The notes under the pieces were generated by a model, which had not been told where the DNA came from, searched no databases, and worked only from the letters and a program-made list of their open reading frames with translations. The position numbers were made by a program, and so were the translations under genes. DNA of 6,474 nt from Candidatus Aerophobetes bacterium Ae_b3b (GTDB lineage Bacteria > Aerophobota > Aerophobia > Aerophobales > AE-B3A): assembly GCA_005223085.1 (NCBI GenBank), contig NJBP01000081.1:1-6474 (forward strand), written 5' to 3'. Below are positions 1 through 6,320 of this stretch, one piece after another. The number at the start of each line of letters is the position of its first letter. Position 1 is the stretch's first letter.

Positions 1-1061
1 ATTGACAGTCCCACAAGTTTAATCATATTCCTTACACATAAATTCATAGTGGCTACACTTCCTGCAAAGGCATCCCGGGTTAAAAGCTTGGCTACATAGT
101 TTCCTTCCCTTCTTGGAACTTCGAACTCTTCTGCCACATCATCTTCAACAATAGCGTCCAATCCTCCAATAGAGTATTTCCCCGGCCCTAATCCGGCGGC
201 ACTTATGCTATCCGTTATAACTGATACCTTATCCTGGCCCTTTACCTTTATTATTAGCTTTATAAGGCTGGGAGGCAAATGATGTCCATCCGCAATTACT
301 TCTGTGGTTAGCTCATCTAATAAAAGGGCTGACTCTATGACACCAGAGATCCTATATGCACTGATCCTCTTTAGTCCAGACATTCCTGAGTACATATGCG
401 TTACATGAGTATAGCCCGCATCGATAGCGGCAAGGATATCTTGATAAGTTGCATTAGTGTGAGCAATTGATGCTACAATTCCACGCTTCTTTAACTCTCG
501 TCCTAATTCCAATCCTCCCTCTAATTCAGGGGCTGCAGAAACTCTGAGGATACAATCATATTCATCCAAAAGCTTTAGATACTCCTCTGGCTTGGGTTCT
601 TTTAAAAACTCTGGATTTTGTGCCCCCTTTTGCTCCATGGAAAAGTATGGCCCCTCTATATGAGCACCTAAAACCTGTGCCCCAGGCAAGGTCCTCTTCT
701 CAGCCAGACCTATAACCTTGATCGCTCTTGTAATATCATCCAGGGGAGCAGATGTGGTGGTGGGGACGATGGAGGTTGCACCTCCTTTGGCATGGGCAAC
801 TGATATCTTCTCCATGGCCTCCTCTGTTGCATCCATAGTATCCGCCCCGCCTCCACCATGAAGGTGAATGTCAATGAACCCTGGGGCCAAATACTTGCCG
901 GTAACATCTATTACCTTTGCATTTTTAGGAATCTTAATTTCATCCCCCGGCCCAAGGTTAGCAATTTTACCGTCGTCAACTATTAATACGCCATTATCTA
1001 TAATCCTCATTGGAGTTATTATCCTTGCGTTTTTAAATACAAGAGGCTCTTTCTTAGGCAT
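1..1061 (-). CDS. nagA: N-acetylglucosamine-6-phosphate deacetylase (C-terminus cut by window edge)
   Basis: Cytoplasmic amidohydrolase that removes acetate from GlcNAc-6-phosphate to give glucosamine-6-phosphate, the substrate of the NagB encoded just upstream. The 353 visible codons start at ATG 1061 and stay open to the left edge; family members are about 380-390 residues, so some 30-40 are missing. After an N-terminal beta-sandwich segment, the first metal-site motif PGFIDIHLHG has H66 and H68. The HIEGPYF motif gives metal ligand E136; further ligands are H201 (IAHTNA) and H222 (THMYSGM). ADGHH carries H260/H261, and ITDS carries the catalytic Asp D284. The usual HLFNAM-type segment reads HMYSGM here, placing it in a subgroup distant from E. 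coli NagA. The Shine-Dalgarno AAGGAGG (1066-1072) lies 4 nt before the ATG, inside the end of nagB. The start overlaps the nagB stop by 8 nt, implying translational coupling. Function is well supported by motifs and by the nagB neighbour. Confidence 0.93.
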   Translation of the reverse strand, partial: MPKKEPLVFKNARIITPMRIIDNGVLIVDDGKIANLGPGDEIKIPKNAKVIDVTGKYLAPGFIDIHLHGGGGADTMDATEEAMEKISVAHAKGGATSIVPTTTSAPLDDITRAIKVIGLAEKRTLPGAQVLGAHIEGPYFSMEQKGAQNPEFLKEPKPEEYLKLLDEYDCILRVSAAPELEGGLELGRELKKRGIVASIAHTNATYQDILAAIDAGYTHVTHMYSGMSGLKRISAYRISGVIESALLLDELTTEVIADGHHLPPSLIKLIIKVKGQDKVSVITDSISAAGLGPGKYSIGGLDAIVEDDVAEEFEVPRREGNYVAKLLTRDAFAGSVATMNLCVRNMIKLVGLS

Positions 1062-1803
1062 ATTCCCTCCTTCTAAGCAGTGTAGCTGAGTTTTTATCCA
1101 AAAACAAAAACGCATTTTTGTGCTTTCTCAATATAGAAGCAGGATGATGTGGAGAGATGTTGCCTTCAAGGCAATCCTTGACAGCCTGTGCTTTACGGCT
1201 ATCCGGAATAGTGCAGATTATGTTCTTTGACTTCATAATTTGCTTGATGGACATGGAAATTGCTCTGTGAGGCACCTCATTAAGGTTTTTAAACCATCCT
1301 TCACCGAGCTGTTGTCTTCTACAGGCCTCATTAAGTTCAACCACAAGATATGGCCTTTCAGTATTAAAATCCGCCGGGGGATCGTTGAAGGCCAGATGTC
1401 CATTTTCACCAATCCCAACAAAGGCAACATCGATTTCCTTTTCACTTACGATTTTTCCTAGGCGCTCACATTCTGACTCCGGATCCTCGGCATCCCCCTT
1501 AATTAGATAGACAGCCCCAGGATGTACTTTGTCGATTAACCTTTCCTTTAAGTAATTCCTGAAACTTGCGGGGTGAGTCTGCGGGATGCCTATATATTCA
1601 TCTAAATGAAACATCGTTGTCTTTGACCAATCAAAGGAAGGTATGCTTATGAGATTTTCTAGAAACTCAAATTGAGATGCCCCAGTAGCTGCCACAAAAA
1701 CTGCCTCACCCTTTTCCCTTATTGTACTTATCAGGATCCTTGCTGCTTCCTCAGCAGCGGCTTTGCCCATTTCCTGCTTTGTCTCAAATACTTTTACCTT
1801 CAT
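1054..1803 (-). CDS. nagB: Glucosamine-6-phosphate deaminase
   Basis: Converts glucosamine-6-phosphate to fructose-6-phosphate and ammonia, feeding amino sugars into glycolysis. The 249 residues are typical of the short bacterial NagB/6-phosphogluconolactonase-fold enzymes (E. coli NagB is 266). Visible motifs are the phosphate-loop-like ATGASQFEFL (39-48), FHLDEY with catalytic D68 (E. coli D72 equivalent), and GIGENGHLAFNDP (130-142). In the last motif H136 matches E. coli H143, but the positions of E. coli D141 and E148 are N134 and D141. The Asn is also found in Bacillus-type NagB; the Glu-to-Asp change is conservative. A C-terminal lid deletion relative to E. coli suggests a non-allosteric monomeric type (inference). 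An AAGGA Shine-Dalgarno (1811-1815) sits 7 nt before the ATG and overlaps the last codons of a regulator remnant whose stop is 4 nt upstream. The downstream nagA start overlaps its TAA. 6-phosphogluconolactonase is excluded by the HLDEY and GENGH motifs and the nagA context. Confidence 0.92.
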   Translation of the reverse strand: MKVKVFETKQEMGKAAAEEAARILISTIREKGEAVFVAATGASQFEFLENLISIPSFDWSKTTMFHLDEYIGIPQTHPASFRNYLKERLIDKVHPGAVYLIKGDAEDPESECERLGKIVSEKEIDVAFVGIGENGHLAFNDPPADFNTERPYLVVELNEACRRQQLGEGWFKNLNEVPHRAISMSIKQIMKSKNIICTIPDSRKAQAVKDCLEGNISPHHPASILRKHKNAFLFLDKNSATLLRRREYA

Positions 1804-1807
1804 TCAA

Positions 1808-1983
1808 TTATCCTTTATCTTCTAGATTTTTTATTATTCTTCGCCTTACATTATTCAAATGGTCCCTCACGGCTTTAACAACCCCTTGTTTGTCTTAATC
1901 TCCTTTCTTAAAAAAGTTCGCACGGGAGCTTTCCTAGCTAACACCCTTTCTGCTTTTGGCATAAATTTTCGTATTTGATTCAT
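1808..1983 (-). pseudogene. Frameshifted remnant of a GntR-family (FCD-type) transcriptional regulator
   Basis: Two short, basic open frames overlap here. One runs from ATG 1983 to TGA 1867-1869 (38 residues). The other is open from 1894 and ends at TAA 1808-1810, only 4 nt before the nagB ATG. The second frame contains AVRDHLNNVRRRIIKNL, which fits the last helix of FCD ligand-binding domains in FadR-subfamily GntR regulators (pattern A..R.HL..V...L). The two frames join into one reading if a single G is added to the GGGG run at 1882-1885; the preceding residues LRKEIKTNKG then fall where FCD proteins have the H..IL.AI segment. The N-terminal winged helix and most of the FCD domain are absent, so even a repaired frame would give only about 58 residues. 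The ATG has no ribosome binding site and abuts the candidate promoter. I infer the wreck of a regulator once co-transcribed with nagB-nagA. The family call rests on one helix pattern; a leader peptide or chance frame is the alternative. Confidence 0.42.
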
Positions 1984-2011
1984 AGTATATAATATATAAA
2001 TCATAAGTCGA
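1984..2011 (-). promoter_or_regulatory. Candidate sigma-A-type promoter upstream of nagB
   Basis: On the minus strand TCGACT (2011-2006) is followed after 16 nt by TATACT (1989-1984) inside a very AT-rich stretch (1984-2005). The -10 matches consensus at five of six positions and the -35 at four. TTGACT at 2024-2019 is a better -35 but lacks a good -10 at 16-18 nt. Transcription would begin near 1977, leaving an untranslated leader of about 170 nt that runs through the regulator remnant before nagB. AT richness alone makes such matches easy, so the call is tentative. The rest of the gap toward the upstream gene (2059-2138) shows nothing recognisable. Confidence 0.35.
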
Positions 2012-2020
2012 CACACTAAG

Positions 2021-2030
2021 TCAAATTTGA
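2021..2030. repeat. 10-bp perfect palindrome TCAAATTTGA, possible operator
   Basis: A perfect inverted repeat that overlaps the alternative -35 element TTGACT on the minus strand. A related half, TCAAATC on the minus strand, occurs at 2050-2056. GntR and LacI-type regulators bind short palindromes in this position, so it could be an operator for the nagBA promoter, but AT-rich palindromes of this length also arise by chance. Confidence 0.25.
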
Positions 2031-2049
2031 AAAATTAAAGGTAAACCTT
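2029..2049 (-). terminator. Weak intrinsic terminator candidate after the uronate-isomerase-like gene
   Basis: About 90 nt past the upstream gene's stop, the minus strand reads AAGGT-TT-ACCTT (2049-2038), a short 4-5 bp stem, followed by TAATTTTTC with five consecutive T. The stem is short and weak, so termination would be inefficient. Its place between the upstream gene and the candidate nagB promoter is what makes it plausible. Confidence 0.22.
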
Positions 2050-2138
2050 GATTTGACAGCTTTTGAGGAGATCTTAGGATATTTTTCGTTGATTGCGGTC
2101 TATTTAATCTGCAAGAAAAGGACGGGAGGATACTTCAA

Positions 2139-3419
2139 TTAAATTTTCTCTTTATTTAAATTATAAATATCCCTTGGATTTTGATTAAGCAATAATTTAG
2201 CTATCTCTAAGGTGTAACTCTCACTATAGTAGCCCTCCTTAACTTTCTCAGATAGAACCCTTGTTAATTCCTTTCTAATAAGACAGAGCTTTCCATAGCT
2301 CCACTCTACCACATAGGCGTCAGAAAAGAAACCGCTAATTTTGTTAGCTGGTACAATTTCTAACCTTTCTTTCAACATTCTTCTAATATAAATAGGATAA
2401 AAAGCATACCACCAGTAACCAGCAAGATAAACATTGGGATATTTTTTACAAATAACATTAACCTCCTGAGAATGAACTACGCTGGCTAAAAATATATCAA
2501 ATTTTACCTCAGAATAACTATCAAAGAGTTGATAAAACGACTCAAACATCCTTAAATCAAAATAGCTTAGTTCCTTATTGACAGGCAGAGGACGCCGAAC
2601 TCCAAACATCATCTGAAAAGTAAGGCCTAATTTCCTTGCAATATCCAAAAATACGTGCAGGATATAAGAGGATAAAATATTTAATCCCTCTAGAAGTTCA
2701 GTGATGGGTTCCTTTCCCATTAATTTCTGGAAAAGGCTCTGGGCTATTCGCCCATCCGGTGATTCTGCCCAAACCCCTGGTCCAAAAGCTGCAGTCAAGC
2801 ACACACTCTTTCGCTTAGATCCCAAGATAATCTTCTTGATGCCCGATGCTAAATCCTCTAATGATGATATCGATTTGTCAGTTATTTTCTCCAGAGTTAA
2901 AGTATTTTCCCTTAAGTAAAATGGATTTATCCAGTTATCAATTCTCAGTGCAGGCACAAACATTCCTTTACTTGTAAGCTCATTGCTTTCCTCTGGAATA
3001 CAGGTAAGGAAAGTTTTCTCGATTTTTGCCTTTCTCTTGAGGACAAACTCTGTCCAACCAGAGTCCTCTGCCCGTCTTTGAACTTCTTTATCTAAGCGTT
3101 CCCAGTTATTCAAAGTAAGCTCCTCTTTAAATCCATAAAGATCCTCCAAGATACGCCTTAATGACCAATAGGTAGCCGTGTTTTCTATTCTCTTAAAATA
3201 GGGAATGCTATTTTTTACTTTCTCCTCATCCGAAAGATTTTCCTTAAGTAAGGAAGGAGGCATTCCTGCCGTAATCAGCTCGGTTGCAATATAGTGATAA
3301 AGAAGAATATCGGATAAATGAGCAGCCTTTGGTGAGGCAGGAGAAATGTGGGAGTGAATATCAATAGCTGGTATCTCCATTATTTCTCGCTCTAATTTCT
3401 CATCCACTTTTGAGAACAT
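2139..3419 (-). CDS. Divergent uronate isomerase-like amidohydrolase (UxaC/COG1904-related)
   Basis: Member of the amidohydrolase superfamily most like glucuronate/galacturonate isomerase, which interconverts aldohexuronates and ketohexuronates. The 426 residues are somewhat shorter than E. coli UxaC (470). The N-terminal metal motif is IDIHSH with H22 and H24. UxaC-like landmarks follow in order: a YWSLRRILEDLYGF segment resembling the (Y)HW..L.L...FGI region; PALRIDN, matching the P.fR.D segment; VVHSQEV with H316; YPNVYLAGYWWYAF with W336/W337, matching the conserved WW motif; and FFSDAY with D367, matching the metal/catalytic Asp. UxaC has DSRS at that last site; here it is D-A-Y, so the Arg is missing, and the following RHEYFRR element is also changed. 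The fold call is firm, but the substrate is probably not simply glucuronate. ATG 3419 has a modest GGTAGGA-type ribosome site. The gene stands apart, with gaps of about 240 and 335 nt on either side, and appears more AT-rich than its neighbours. Confidence 0.75.
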   Translation of the reverse strand: MFSKVDEKLEREIMEIPAIDIHSHISPASPKAAHLSDILLYHYIATELITAGMPPSLLKENLSDEEKVKNSIPYFKRIENTATYWSLRRILEDLYGFKEELTLNNWERLDKEVQRRAEDSGWTEFVLKRKAKIEKTFLTCIPEESNELTSKGMFVPALRIDNWINPFYLRENTLTLEKITDKSISSLEDLASGIKKIILGSKRKSVCLTAAFGPGVWAESPDGRIAQSLFQKLMGKEPITELLEGLNILSSYILHVFLDIARKLGLTFQMMFGVRRPLPVNKELSYFDLRMFESFYQLFDSYSEVKFDIFLASVVHSQEVNVICKKYPNVYLAGYWWYAFYPIYIRRMLKERLEIVPANKISGFFSDAYVVEWSYGKLCLIRKELTRVLSEKVKEGYYSESYTLEIAKLLLNQNPRDIYNLNKEKI

Positions 3420-3465
3420 AAACTTATCCTACCTTAGTAGATCTTTAAATTGTCCGCTTGGGCAG

Positions 3466-3483
3466 GAGAGGCTTCAGCCTCTC
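3466..3483. other. Strong hairpin in the leader of the uronate-isomerase-like gene
   Basis: GAGAGGCT and AGCCTCTC form a perfect 8-bp inverted repeat around a 2-nt centre (7 bp with a 4-nt loop in practice), about 47 nt before the ATG at 3419. On the coding (minus) strand no T-run follows, so it is not a standard terminator. On the plus strand a loose T-rich stretch follows, but no plus-strand gene exists to terminate. Weaker stems lie further into the same gap: 3509-3514 with 3526-3531, the palindrome 3542-3551, and a 5-bp stem at 3568-3580. An RNA processing or stability element is possible. A TTGACG at 3635-3630 on the minus strand lacks a convincing -10, so no promoter is called in the gap 3420-3657. 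Confidence 0.4.
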
Positions 3484-3657
3484 AATTATTTTCTAACTCT
3501 TATTTCACAGAGGGCGACTAACCTCCCCTCTCTACCCGCAGAGAAATTTCTTCTGTTAACTGATCACTGATTCCCAATCACGAGAAAAAGGAAGCTAGAG
3601 GCCTGAGCTACATTTAGCATTCTGTAAAACGTCAAGGCAATAGATAACAGCACAGTA

Positions 3658-3990
3658 TTATTGAGCTGAGGGCCAATTTGCTACATAAATATAAGTTAGC
3701 TCGTCCTCCCCAGTATTTTTTATCTCATGCTCGGTTTCTCTGGGAATATACACTATCATCCCTTCGCCTACCTTCTCTTCCTCATCATTAAGTCTTACAA
3801 TTCCACTGCCCTTCAAAATAATATATGCTTGCTCCTCATCCTCATGAGTATGTTTAGGCGTTAACGAACCCCTTTTAACCTTAACTAAGGCCAGTTGGAG
3901 GCTTTCCGTCATTTCCTTGGGTAACAATATATTATACTCATTCCCAAACTGCTCCTCAAATTTAGTATCCTCGAACTTTTTAGCGTACAT
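3658..3990 (-). CDS. Small single-domain cupin protein
   Basis: A 110-residue cupin_2-type beta-barrel, probably a metal-binding cytoplasmic protein. Both cupin motifs are visible. Motif 1 is H47-x-H49 followed by E53 and then a Gly at 61 or 63; motif 2 runs from G77 with P83, H88 and N92. The full metal-ligand set (two His, Glu, His) is present, so it is likely an active metal cupin, not a degenerate one. Small cupins of this type act as sugar-phosphate isomerases or epimerases, dioxygenases, or sensors; sequence alone does not choose among them. Being the last gene of the oxidoreductase-aminotransferase run, 47 nt after the aminotransferase stop, it may act on the same sugar. The ATG at 3990 is fixed by a strong AAGGAGG (3996-4002) 5 nt upstream. 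The ending at TAA 3658-3660 is followed by a long gap with no clear terminator. Confidence 0.85.
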   Translation of the reverse strand: MYAKKFEDTKFEEQFGNEYNILLPKEMTESLQLALVKVKRGSLTPKHTHEDEEQAYIILKGSGIVRLNDEEEKVGEGMIVYIPRETEHEIKNTGEDELTYIYVANWPSAQ

Positions 3991-4037
3991 CTTAACCTCC
4001 TTTACTCACTTTTATGTCTCGTTACTGCCTTGTTGTC

Positions 4038-5228
4038 TCAGTATTTAGCATAGGCAGTGGCCACCTTTCTGAATGCCTCAGCATACTGATCCAATAAATC
4101 AAAATTCGCTTGAGGAAAGGTAGGCAAAGATAGCATTTTATCCCTTATCTTCTCGGTGATGGGAAGCTCCCCTAAGGGAATACCTTTCTCCTTATAAATA
4201 GGCTGTTGATGCTGAAGGGGATATCGCTCCCCAGAAGCCTTTACTCCCTCAGCCCTCACAGCCTCTATAAATCTATCCTTGCTTACCTTCAGTTTTTCTT
4301 CCTCAAGAACAACCTCGTGTTGATAATAAACTCTCTTCATATAAGAAGGAGTTTTGAAGGTTTTAATTCCCGGAAGGGTATCCAGCCTGGCATCTAAATA
4401 TTCAATATTTTCGTTTCTTTTTCGGCTTCGCTCGTCCAGATGTTTTAACTGAACTCTCGCTATGCCGGCGGCTAAAGGATGAATTCTATACTTAAATCCA
4501 AAACAGGTGGCGTAATACCTTCGGTAAAACGATTCAGAGGGCAAGTTATTCAACCTCCGGTAGTGCCCTAAAGCCATAGCTCGTTCATAGTATCCCTGAC
4601 TATTAGTAACCAGCATGCCCGCTTCGATGCCTACCATAAGTTTACTGGCTTGAAAGCTAAAGCATCCAATGTCACCAATAGCTCCTACCTTCTTTCCCTT
4701 ATATTCTGCCCCATGAGCATGAGCAGCATCCTCTATTACCTTAAAATTGTATCTTCTTGCAATCTTAATAATCTCATTCATCTCACAAGGAAGACCCCAC
4801 AAGTGAACTACGATAATAGCTTTAGTACGAGGAGTGATTCTTCTTTTTATATCCTCGGGATCTATATTACAGGTCTCAGGATCTACCTCAGCAAATACAG
4901 GTATGCCCCCCCATGCTAAAATGGGCATGCAAGTAGCCCAATAGGTGTAGGAGGGTGTTATTACCTCATCGCCCGGGCTAATTCCCAAGGCAAAAAATGC
5001 TGCATGGATAGCCGCAGTCCCATTGTTATGAGCCAGGGCATATCTCGAGCCTATATAATCCTTGAACTTTTCCTCCAGAGTGTAAGCTTCCTCATAAAAG
5101 TCAGGCATCTGCATTACTCTCTTAACTGCCGTAAACTCCTCCTCGCCGAGGGGGGGCCATCTATTTGCTTTGGTTTGATCTAGGGTAACCGCCTTCGTTC
5201 CTCCATCAATGGCTAACTTTTGGGACAT
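4038..5228 (-). CDS. DegT/DnrJ/EryC1/StrS-family PLP-dependent aminotransferase
   Basis: Fold-type I PLP enzyme that transfers an amino group, usually from glutamate or glutamine, to a keto-sugar or keto-cyclitol. The 396 residues are normal for the family. Landmarks are NNGTAAIHAA (68-77) for cofactor phosphate binding, PSYTYWATCMPI (92-103), the region VHLWGLPCEM (141-150), EDAAHAHGA with D167 contacting the PLP ring nitrogen, and SFQASK with K196 as the Schiff-base lysine. The following motif, usually GEGG, is GIEAG here. The N-terminus (LAIDGGTKAV) resembles the start of AHBA synthase/StsC-like members. ATG 5228 has AAGGAG ending 6 nt upstream, and that ribosome site begins at the stop of the oxidoreductase gene 12 nt away, so the two are translated together. 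The oxidoreductase would make or consume the ketone this enzyme uses. Two 7-nt G/C homopolymers lie in the gene (5150-5156 and 4906-4912); the frame is intact. The exact substrate is unknown. Confidence 0.9.
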   Translation of the reverse strand: MSQKLAIDGGTKAVTLDQTKANRWPPLGEEEFTAVKRVMQMPDFYEEAYTLEEKFKDYIGSRYALAHNNGTAAIHAAFFALGISPGDEVITPSYTYWATCMPILAWGGIPVFAEVDPETCNIDPEDIKRRITPRTKAIIVVHLWGLPCEMNEIIKIARRYNFKVIEDAAHAHGAEYKGKKVGAIGDIGCFSFQASKLMVGIEAGMLVTNSQGYYERAMALGHYRRLNNLPSESFYRRYYATCFGFKYRIHPLAAGIARVQLKHLDERSRKRNENIEYLDARLDTLPGIKTFKTPSYMKRVYYQHEVVLEEEKLKVSKDRFIEAVRAEGVKASGERYPLQHQQPIYKEKGIPLGELPITEKIRDKMLSLPTFPQANFDLLDQYAEAFRKVATAYAKY

Positions 5229-5240
5229 CTTGTTCTCCTT

Positions 5241-6299
5241 TTATTCTGCTACCGGAAACTTCACTGCTCTTTCAGCCCTGGCGGAGTTGTATATTGCCCT
5301 GATTATTTCCAATGCTTTTCTTCCTTCCGATCCGGTAATAAGGGGCTCTCTATCCTCTCTTACCGCCTCCACAAAGTCCTTTATCTGAAGCTTATGATTT
5401 TCAATAGAATGATGAGTTGGGTCCGAGGAGGTATCACCAAGTTTCTTATCTTCCGGTCCTCTGACTTTCTCCTCTTGCTTCCTTTCTTTCTCCTGGCTAA
5501 CAAAATCCCATAATCTTATCTCATCCCCCTCAAAAATCACGGTTCCCTTTTGCCCGTGGATCTCCAACTTTCTCTGCAGTCCCGGATACATAGCCGTGCT
5601 TCCTTCTATAACTCCCATTGCTCCGTTCTTAAACCTCAAAGCCGCCACTGCAACATCTTCCACCTCTATTTTGTGAATTGCCGTATCAATAAACGCGTAA
5701 AGGCTATCCACTTCCCCCATAAACCACTGCAATAAGTCTATAGTATGAATTGCCTGATTTATAAGCGCTCCTCCTCCCTCCTTATCCCATGTTCCCCTCC
5801 AAGCGGCGCTGTCATAATATTCCTGAGTGCGAAACCACTTTACATAAGCATCTCCCGCAACTAACTTTCCAAAGTCGCCCTTATCTATGGCCTCTTTGAT
5901 TCGCTTAACATCCCTGTTGAAGCGAGATTGAAAAATGACTCCTAATTTCACCCCTGCTTTCTCACAGGCTGCTATCATCCTGTCCGTCTCTCTTAGATTT
6001 ACAGCTATTGGCTTTTCCACCAGCACATGCTTTCCCTCCTCTGCTGCGGCAACTGTCATTTCCTCGTGAAGAAATGGTGGAGTGCATATATTAACTACAT
6101 CTATATCATCTCTTTGCAATAGCTCATGATAATCCCTATACCATGCCTTAACACCAAACCTCTCTGCAAAAGGCTTAGCTGTCTTCTCCCTTGTGGTAGT
6201 TACTCCTATAAGCTCAGCATCATCCAATTGAGATATTGCCTCGGCATGAAATGGACCAATCATGCCCCCTCCAATTATCCCAAACCTTATTTTGTTCAT
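5241..6299 (-). CDS. Gfo/Idh/MocA-family NAD(P)-dependent oxidoreductase
   Basis: Cytoplasmic dehydrogenase of sugars, sugar phosphates or inositols, using NAD(P) in an N-terminal Rossmann domain. GIIGGGMIG (8-15) is the dinucleotide loop; ICTPPFLHEE (71-80) and VEKPIAV (94-100), with catalytic-region K96, are family hallmarks. The C-terminal alpha/beta domain holds GGGALINQAIHTIDLLQW (175-192). H185 is the conserved catalytic-site His; the Asp often found four residues before it is N181, as in the GGGAL.NQ subgroup. A charged, probably disordered insert spans about 268-287 (rich in K and E). At 352 residues the length is typical. GAGGG (6306-6310) lies 6 nt before the ATG. The upstream URO-D-like stop is 21 nt away and the aminotransferase start 12 nt downstream, so the gene belongs to that transcript. 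Pairing with a DegT enzyme recalls NtdC/NtdA kanosamine synthesis and scyllo-inosamine pathways, but no substrate can be assigned. Confidence 0.92.
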   Translation of the reverse strand: MNKIRFGIIGGGMIGPFHAEAISQLDDAELIGVTTTREKTAKPFAERFGVKAWYRDYHELLQRDDIDVVNICTPPFLHEEMTVAAAEEGKHVLVEKPIAVNLRETDRMIAACEKAGVKLGVIFQSRFNRDVKRIKEAIDKGDFGKLVAGDAYVKWFRTQEYYDSAAWRGTWDKEGGGALINQAIHTIDLLQWFMGEVDSLYAFIDTAIHKIEVEDVAVAALRFKNGAMGVIEGSTAMYPGLQRKLEIHGQKGTVIFEGDEIRLWDFVSQEKERKQEEKVRGPEDKKLGDTSSDPTHHSIENHKLQIKDFVEAVREDREPLITGSEGRKALEIIRAIYNSARAERAVKFPVAE

Positions 6300-6320
6300 T
6301 TAAATCCCTCGGATTAATTT

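Noticed and set aside
868-1089. Open frame on the plus strand opposite nagA
   Set aside because: It is antisense to the conserved N-terminus and HLH metal motif of nagA, with no family resemblance of its own.
1903-1932. Possible attenuator (AAAGCTC...GAACTTTTTT on the minus strand) in the nagB leader
   Set aside because: The stem has only four continuous pairs and a mismatch, too weak to call a terminator despite the T-run.
1867-1983. A functional 38-residue leader peptide before nagB
   Set aside because: The ATG has no ribosome site and would lie upstream of the predicted transcription start; the regulator-remnant reading explains more of the sequence.
2053-2080. Plus-strand promoter-like TTGACA-16-TAGGAT
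   Set aside because: The -35 is perfect but the -10 is poor, and no plus-strand gene follows; it would only drive antisense into the uronate-isomerase-like gene.
3607-3635. Minus-strand TTGACG as the -35 of a promoter for the uronate-isomerase-like gene
   Set aside because: At 17-nt spacing the -10 reads TGTAGC, only three matches to consensus; better hexamers are at impossible spacing.
4650-4919. 89-residue plus-strand open frame inside the aminotransferase
   Set aside because: Lies opposite the PLP-lysine region of a well-conserved gene; composition looks like a shadow frame.
5220-5513. 97-residue plus-strand open frame with hydrophobic segments
   Set aside because: Antisense to the oxidoreductase C-terminus; the apparent hydrophobicity reflects the charged K/E-rich insert read on the other strand.
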